Below are positions 58,825 through 64,000 of a DNA stretch of 64,000 bases, in pieces. Under the pieces are notes generated by a model. It was not told the origin of the DNA. It made no database searches and was given only the letters and a program-made list of their open reading frames with translations. Source of the DNA: Prado023 sp963747335 (GTDB taxonomy: Bacteria; Actinomycetota; Actinomycetes; S36-B12; CAIYMF01). Numbering within the stretch: the first letter of the stretch is position 1; each line of letters starts with the position of its first letter. The position numbers were made by a program, and so were the translations under genes. The stretch spans positions 62,001-126,000 of the forward strand of contig CAVVEV010000011.1 in the NCBI GenBank assembly GCA_963747335.1. The letters are read 5' to 3'.

Positions 58825-61800
58825 ATGTCCGGATCATCTGGCTCACGAAGGGCCAACAAGCGAAGCAAGCTCAAGTCGGGGATGGGCGTCGGAGTGGCTG
58901 TTGCCGTCCTCATCAGCGGATTGGTCCCGCCCGCGGCGGCCGTCGAACCCCCCGACGGGGTGCCCGGCGGGTTGCAGCTGGTCAAGGAGGACCTCGAGTT
59001 CATCCTGCGCCAGATCAAGATCGCTGAGGCAAGCCCGAACGGCAAGCCCTCCATGGGGCCCGGGGACAACCAGGTCATCAGCGAGCTCGCCGGGACGGGC
59101 CTGCGAACGGTGACCGGAGTCCACAACAACCTGCTGCCCGACCTTGAGACCGTCGGCGCTGCCGATGAGCCCTTCCCGAGGCTGCTGACGCCTGACTTCC
59201 GGCAGGCAGGTCCGGCCTGCACCGGCGCACCAGGTGGCGGCACCACGTCCTACGCCCAGGTCGCCGGCATCGTGTGTGACGCTCAGCCGCGCACCGCGAG
59301 CAACCTGATCGTCGACCAGACGACCTCGAACCCGGCGGCAGTGGCGGCAGCCGAGCGCCAGGGCACCGGGGCGGACCTGATCGACGTCGACGGGGATCCT
59401 GCCACCGCGCCCACCGGCCTGTTCATCCCGAACACGACGACCGACGCCGGCCTGTCTGCCCGCTCGAACGCGTGGTTCACCCTCTTCGGGCAGTTCTTCG
59501 ACCACGGTCTGGACCTCGTTGCCAAGGGCGGCAACGGGACGGTGATCGTCCCCCTGCAACCTGGCGACCCGCTGTACCAGGCTGGCAGCCCGACCAACTT
59601 CATGGTGCTGACCCGAGCCACGAACGTGGAGCCGGGCGTCCGGGAGCACAAGAACCTGACCACCCCGTTCGTCGACCAGAACCAGACCTACACGTCGCAC
59701 CCCTCGCACCAGGTGTTCCTCCGCGAGTACGTGCCCAACGGTGCCGGAGATCCGGTCGCGACCGGCCACCTGCTCGACGCGCCGGAGTCCGCCGGTGGTG
59801 GGCTCGCCCGGTGGATCGACGTCAAGAACCAGGCCCAGGACCTGCTGGGGGTCACGCTGGGGGACACCGACATCTTCGACGTCCCCCTGGTCCTGACCGA
59901 CCTCTACGGCAAGTTCACCCCGGGCAATGACGGTCTGGTTCAGCGGGTGCCGAACCAGACCACCGGGCACGCCTTCCTCGATGACATCGCTCACCACGCG
60001 GTGCCCGACAACGGCAAGACACCGGACGCGAACACCACCATGGGTGACGACAACGACCCGTCGACCTACGACGACGAGACCCTCGACGCCCACTACATCA
60101 CCGGAGACGGCCGCGGCAACGAGAACATCGGCCTGACGGCGGTGCACCACGTGTTCCACTCGGAGCACAACCGCGTGGTCGAGCAGGTCAAGAGCCTGGT
60201 GAACGACCACATCGCGGAGGATCCGGCGTTCGTCGCCGAGTGGCGGCTCGGCGCGGGGGCCGGTGGCTGGAACGGCGAGCGCCTGTTCCAGGCGGCCCGC
60301 CTCGTGACGGAGATGGAGTACCAGCACCTGGTCTTCGAGGAGTTCGCACGCAAGATCACCCCGGCGATCGAGGTCCTTCCGCGCAATGAGAGCGGCTACA
60401 GCCCGATCATCAACCCGGCGATCAGCGCGGAGTTCGCGCACGTGGTCTACCGGTTCGGGCACTCGATGCTCACCGAGAACGTGCGCCGAGTCTCGGCCAA
60501 CGGCACGTCGGCCGACATGAGCCTGTTCGACGCCTTCCTGAACCCGATGGCGTTCACCGCGAACGGGACCATCTCCGCAGACCAGGGCGCTGGCGCGCTG
60601 GTCCGTGGGAACATCATGGAGGTCAGCAACGAGATCGACGAGTTCGTCACCGACGTGCTGCGCAACCGGCTGGTTGGGCTGCCGCTGGACCTTGCGACCC
60701 TCAACATGGCCCGTGCTCGCGAGGCCGGTGTGCCCCGCCTCAACGACGCGCGCCGGCAGTTCTTCGCCCAGAAGGCGGACAGCGCCATCGAGCCCTACTC
60801 CAGCTGGAACGACTTCGGCGCGGCGCTGCGCAATCCCGAGTCGCTGGTCAACTTCGTGGCGGCCTACGGGCTGCACCCGACGATCGTCACGGCGACGACT
60901 GCAGCCGACAAGCGTGCTGCGGCCAGCCTCGTCGTCAACGGGGGCGCCGGCGCCCCAGATGACCGGGCAGCCTTCATGGAGGGCAGCGGCGCCTGGAGCA
61001 CGACCGCCTCGGTCGGTCTCGAGGACGTCGACTTCTGGGTCGGCGGACTTGCGGAGCGAGCGGGCGTGTTCGGCTCGATGCTCGGCTCCACGTTCAACCG
61101 GGTGTTCCAGAGCCAACTGGAGGCCCTGCAGTTCGGCGACCGCTTCTACTACCTGTCCCGGCTCAACGGAACCAACCTGCTCGGGCAGCTGGAGAACAAC
61201 TCCTTCGCCGCTCTGATCTCGCGCAACACGGACGCCGCCAACCTGCCGGCCGATGTGTTCGCAGCCCCCGACTGCGTCATCGACCTGTCGCAGGTGGGCC
61301 CAGCCGACCCGCTGCCGGCAGTCCCGGCAAGCTGTGCGGGTGGGAGCCTGGTCCGCGAGGCGAGTGGGCTCATCCGGTTCCAGGGTGACAACCACGTGCT
61401 CATGATCGGTGGAGCCAACGAGGACCGGATCCGCTCCGGGCTCGGCGACGACACCATCCAGGGCTCGGCCGGCGCCGACCGGCTCGAGGGCGACGACGGC
61501 AATGACACGTTGATCGGCGGTGACGGCGCTGACTACATCACCGACGTCCACGGCGACGACGTCATCAAGGCAGGATCCGGCTCCGATCGGATCAACGGCG
61601 GGCCCGGCCTTGACCTGATCTTCGGTGCCTCGGGCAAGGACTACATCAGCCATGGAAGCGATGCCACGGAGAGCTTCGGCGGGCTGCACGACGACTTCAT
61701 CCGCGGCGGCTCCGGCATCGACGTCCTGGCCGGCAACCTCGGCGACGACTGGTTGGAGGGAGGGGGCGCGACCGACCTCGTCCAGGGCGACAACGCCAAC

Positions 61801-63933
61801 ACCCTCCAGAACGATCCCGTCGGTGGTGACGATGTCCTGGCCTCCGGTGGGGGCAACGACGACTACGACGCCGAGGGCGGGATGGACATCATGCTCGCCA
61901 GCCCGGGCACCAACCGCAACCACGGGATGCTCGGCTTCGACTGGGTCACCCACACCGGCAGTTCCGTGCCGGCGAACGACGACATGACGCTCTTCGGCGA
62001 CACCCCGCTGGCGGGCGCGCCGTTCGCTGACCGGTTCGACCTCGTGGAAGGGCTGTCGGGCTGGGAGGCGGACGACATCCTCCGCGGCGACAACCGCTCG
62101 GCGGATTCGCCCGTCGAGCAGGCCCTCACCGGGCACGAGCTCACCGCGGAGAAGTTCGACAAGATCCAGAACCTGGAGATGGTCCTCGGGGATCGCGATC
62201 CGGCCCTCGGACCTGACGAAACAGCGTTCACCGGCGGCAACATCCTGCTCGGGGGTCCCGGAAGCGACCTGCTCGAGGGCCGCGCCGGCGATGACGTCAT
62301 CGATGGTGACGCCTGGCTCGACGTGTTCATCCGGCATCTGCCCGACAACCGGGACTTCCCGGGCCTGGCTCAGGTCGAGCCGCTGATCTTCAGCGGAGAG
62401 ATCAGCCCGAACGACCTGAGCACCATCCGGCAGGTCATCGCATACACCGAGCCGGCAGCCGGCTCAGACACCGCGGTGTTCTCCGGAGTTCGCGACGAGT
62501 ACGTGATCACTCCGGAGGGTGGAAGCCGCTCGGACATGACGGTCCAGCACACCGTCGCCGGCGGCCTCGATGGGACGGATCGGCTGCGCAACATCGAGTA
62601 CCTCCAGTTCGCCGACGTGACACTCGCGATGGACGGCGTCGAGCCGAACCAGGCGCCCACGGGCAACGTCAGCATCAGCGACACGTCGCCGGTGGAGGAC
62701 CAGGTCCTGACCGTGTCGGAGAACATCGCTGACGTCGACGGCATCTCCGGCGCGAAGACGATCACGTGGACATACGAGTCGGTGCCCGGCACGTGGACCA
62801 CGTTCGCCGTGGGAACATCCGCTGCCATGGGTGACCAGGTGGTCGGGTTCCCGGTCCGTGCCGAGGTGAGCTTCCTCGACGGCAAGAACAAGCGCGAGGT
62901 CGTCGTCTCGGGTGCCAGCGCACCAGTGACGAACGTCAACGACGCTCCGGTGGGACGCCCGACGGTGAACCCGCTCGCGCCTCTGATGGGTCAGCCGATG
63001 GCGGCCGACGCCCGCTTCATCACGGATGCGGACGGCGTGGGGGAGTTCGAGTTCACCTGGGAGCAGAGCGCAGTTGGTGGTGGTGGCTTCACTGCCATCA
63101 GCGGCGGAACCGGTCCGACCTTCATCCCGGGCAGGGCGCAGGTCGATCGCGCCCTCCGGGTGGTCGCCCGCTACACCGACGGTCAGGGAACGATCGAGGA
63201 GGTCGCATCCGAGGCATCGGATCCGGTGACCACGCCGCCCCCGCCGCCGGTCCCGCCGGCACCGCCGGCACCGCCGGCAGCTGCGGCTCCCGGGGCACCC
63301 TCAGCACCCCAACCCGCTGGGCCGGGAGCCGGGCAGGCGCCTGGTGGGACCCCTGTGGGTGCCTCCTACATCGGGACGCGCGGGGGGAACCGATGGACGG
63401 GGACGGCAGGGCCAGACCGGGCCGCGGGTGGAGGCGGCAACGACACCCTCTCCGGGCTGGCCGGTGACGACGAGTTGCTCGGGCAGGCAGGTCGGGACCG
63501 ACTGGACGGTGGTGAGGGCAGTGACACACTCACCGGCGGATCAGGTCGCGACAACCTCCTCGGAGGGCCCGGCAACGACGTCCTTCGGGGGAACTCAGGT
63601 CGGGACACGCTCAACGGCGGGACCGGTGACGACACTCTCGTCGGCGGGTCCGCTCGGGACGCCTACAGGTTCGGTCCCGGGGAGTTCGGGACTGACACGG
63701 TCACCGGGTTCGACGCGAACCCGCGCGGTGGCCAGGAGCGGCTGGACATCCGCGGCCTCGGGGTCACCCGAGGGAACTTCGCCGGCCGAGTCACCGTTGC
63801 CTACGACTCGGCCGCGAGGACCACGACCGTGACCATCAAGGGCGCCGGAGGAGCGACGCTCGGCACGATCATCCTGCCTGGAGTTGGGCGCACGACTGCC
63901 AACTCCATCACGAGCGCAGACTTCAGGTTCTGA
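58825..63933 (+). CDS. Giant secreted animal-type haem peroxidase with RTX calcium-binding repeats
   Basis: 1702 residues. A Sec signal peptide (KRSKLK, then a hydrophobic core, cut near PPAAA-VE) leads into a peroxidase domain of about 530 residues, with distal His in FGQFFDHGLDLV (about 226), catalytic region to EYQHLVFEEF and proximal His in YRFGHSMLTENV (about 545). RTX nonapeptides (GGxGxDx) follow at about 862-1025, more degenerate repeats, then two Ig/cadherin-like domains (about 1275-1465), a Pro/Ala linker and a second RTX block (1525-1615). ATG 58825 is preferred over TTG 58750. Likely an extracellular H2O2-dependent oxidase or halide peroxidase stabilised by Ca2+. Confidence 0.9.
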   Translation: MSGSSGSRRANKRSKLKSGMGVGVAVAVLISGLVPPAAAVEPPDGVPGGLQLVKEDLEFILRQIKIAEASPNGKPSMGPGDNQVISELAGTGLRTVTGVHNNLLPDLETVGAADEPFPRLLTPDFRQAGPACTGAPGGGTTSYAQVAGIVCDAQPRTASNLIVDQTTSNPAAVAAAERQGTGADLIDVDGDPATAPTGLFIPNTTTDAGLSARSNAWFTLFGQFFDHGLDLVAKGGNGTVIVPLQPGDPLYQAGSPTNFMVLTRATNVEPGVREHKNLTTPFVDQNQTYTSHPSHQVFLREYVPNGAGDPVATGHLLDAPESAGGGLARWIDVKNQAQDLLGVTLGDTDIFDVPLVLTDLYGKFTPGNDGLVQRVPNQTTGHAFLDDIAHHAVPDNGKTPDANTTMGDDNDPSTYDDETLDAHYITGDGRGNENIGLTAVHHVFHSEHNRVVEQVKSLVNDHIAEDPAFVAEWRLGAGAGGWNGERLFQAARLVTEMEYQHLVFEEFARKITPAIEVLPRNESGYSPIINPAISAEFAHVVYRFGHSMLTENVRRVSANGTSADMSLFDAFLNPMAFTANGTISADQGAGALVRGNIMEVSNEIDEFVTDVLRNRLVGLPLDLATLNMARAREAGVPRLNDARRQFFAQKADSAIEPYSSWNDFGAALRNPESLVNFVAAYGLHPTIVTATTAADKRAAASLVVNGGAGAPDDRAAFMEGSGAWSTTASVGLEDVDFWVGGLAERAGVFGSMLGSTFNRVFQSQLEALQFGDRFYYLSRLNGTNLLGQLENNSFAALISRNTDAANLPADVFAAPDCVIDLSQVGPADPLPAVPASCAGGSLVREASGLIRFQGDNHVLMIGGANEDRIRSGLGDDTIQGSAGADRLEGDDGNDTLIGGDGADYITDVHGDDVIKAGSGSDRINGGPGLDLIFGASGKDYISHGSDATESFGGLHDDFIRGGSGIDVLAGNLGDDWLEGGGATDLVQGDNANTLQNDPVGGDDVLASGGGNDDYDAEGGMDIMLASPGTNRNHGMLGFDWVTHTGSSVPANDDMTLFGDTPLAGAPFADRFDLVEGLSGWEADDILRGDNRSADSPVEQALTGHELTAEKFDKIQNLEMVLGDRDPALGPDETAFTGGNILLGGPGSDLLEGRAGDDVIDGDAWLDVFIRHLPDNRDFPGLAQVEPLIFSGEISPNDLSTIRQVIAYTEPAAGSDTAVFSGVRDEYVITPEGGSRSDMTVQHTVAGGLDGTDRLRNIEYLQFADVTLAMDGVEPNQAPTGNVSISDTSPVEDQVLTVSENIADVDGISGAKTITWTYESVPGTWTTFAVGTSAAMGDQVVGFPVRAEVSFLDGKNKREVVVSGASAPVTNVNDAPVGRPTVNPLAPLMGQPMAADARFITDADGVGEFEFTWEQSAVGGGGFTAISGGTGPTFIPGRAQVDRALRVVARYTDGQGTIEEVASEASDPVTTPPPPPVPPAPPAPPAAAAPGAPSAPQPAGPGAGQAPGGTPVGASYIGTRGGNRWTGTAGPDRAAGGGGNDTLSGLAGDDELLGQAGRDRLDGGEGSDTLTGGSGRDNLLGGPGNDVLRGNSGRDTLNGGTGDDTLVGGSARDAYRFGPGEFGTDTVTGFDANPRGGQERLDIRGLGVTRGNFAGRVTVAYDSAARTTTVTIKGAGGATLGTIILPGVGRTTANSITSADFRF

Positions 63934-63940
63934 CGCTCAG

Positions 63941-63980
63941 GAGCCCCGTGGCGGTCGTGCCCCCGACCGCCACGGGGCTC
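63941..63980 (+). terminator. Perfect 17-bp terminator hairpin
   Basis: GAGCCCCGTGGCGGTCG (63941-63957) pairs perfectly with 63964-63980 around a TGCCCC loop, 8 nt after the peroxidase stop. Confidence 0.8.
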
Positions 63981-64000
63981 TCCCCTGCCCGAGCGCCACC

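Noticed and set aside
58843..62337. 1164-residue open frame on the minus strand within the peroxidase gene
   Set aside because: Antisense shadow of RTX/peroxidase coding sequence; no recognisable motif, Val/Arg/His-rich composition.
61400..63670. Repetitive blocks that could suggest a CRISPR or satellite array
   Set aside because: They are degenerate nonapeptide (GGxGxDx) coding repeats inside one open frame, with no constant repeat-spacer pattern.
1..64000. tRNA, rRNA, integrase, attachment sites or a replication origin
   Set aside because: None seen on reading both strands. A covariance-model search was not possible, so small RNAs cannot be excluded.

Overview
The window is GC-rich, densely packed chromosomal DNA from an actinobacterium. 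Evidence: many GTG starts, ATGA/GTGA gene overlaps, a Ku/LigD-type end-joining cluster with ligase and polymerase on separate genes, an MprAB-like two-component system, a BkdABC-type 2-oxoacid dehydrogenase, and at least ten genes that appear to be transcribed leaderless (a TANNNT hexamer 6-8 nt before the start codon and no ribosome-binding site). The genus cannot be fixed from sequence alone; a Micrococcales-like soil or water actinobacterium is a reasonable guess. I see no rRNA, tRNA, CRISPR array, phage or intact insertion sequence.

Layout. 1-2.4 kb: pxpABC 5-oxoprolinase operon (pxpA cut by the window edge, pxpB frameshifted). 2.4-5.3 kb: small membrane protein, acetyltransferase, secreted glycosidase-like protein, methyltransferase. 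5.3-13.7 kb: DNA repair block with Ku divergent from a LigD-type ligase and a LigD-type polymerase, a winged-helix (AlkZ-like) protein, and SbcD-SbcC. 14.8-16.7 kb: CcdA plus a thioredoxin-rhodanese fusion behind a CsoR/CstR-type operator. 16.8-24 kb: cyclase-like protein, VIT-type transporter, DUF2200, transglutaminase-like protein, a three-gene operon (membrane protein, HTH regulator, NAD(P)-binding protein) under two identical palindromes, and two alpha/beta hydrolases. 24-24.7 kb: the wreck of a sensor kinase. 24.7-29.8 kb: FAD oxidoreductase and a MoxR-like ATPase/VWA pair. 30.9-32.3 kb: a heliorhodopsin next to a frameshifted SOUL haem-binding gene. 33-39 kb: DUF389 membrane protein, M20 amidohydrolase, esterase fragment, and a PepSY-like protein in an operon with a response regulator and histidine kinase. 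39.2-42.8 kb: DinB, rifamycin ADP-ribosyltransferase (arr), a deleted acetyltransferase, and a MarR/DUF6544 pair. 42.9-52.4 kb: oxidoreductases, lipoproteins, stress proteins (CsbD), LapA-like protein, a frameshifted iron-sulfur photolyase and a hydrolase. 52.4-58.5 kb: bkd operon, DUF3467, CPBP protease, glycosyltransferase. 58.8-63.9 kb: a giant secreted haem peroxidase with RTX calcium-binding repeats.

Themes. Double-strand break repair (Ku, ligase, polymerase, SbcCD), light and redox handling (heliorhodopsin, photolyase, peroxidase, extracytoplasmic thioredoxin) and envelope proteins dominate. The most interesting observations are a heliorhodopsin lacking both histidines near its retinal pocket, a thioredoxin fused to a rhodanese that has lost its catalytic cysteine but sits behind a persulfide/copper-sensor type operator, the dual-palindrome promoter at 21.65-21.72 kb, a very short leader peptide coupled to a FAD oxidoreductase, and several decayed genes. 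Three of the broken genes are broken by one base in or next to a C or G run, so sequencing error must be excluded before they are called true pseudogenes.
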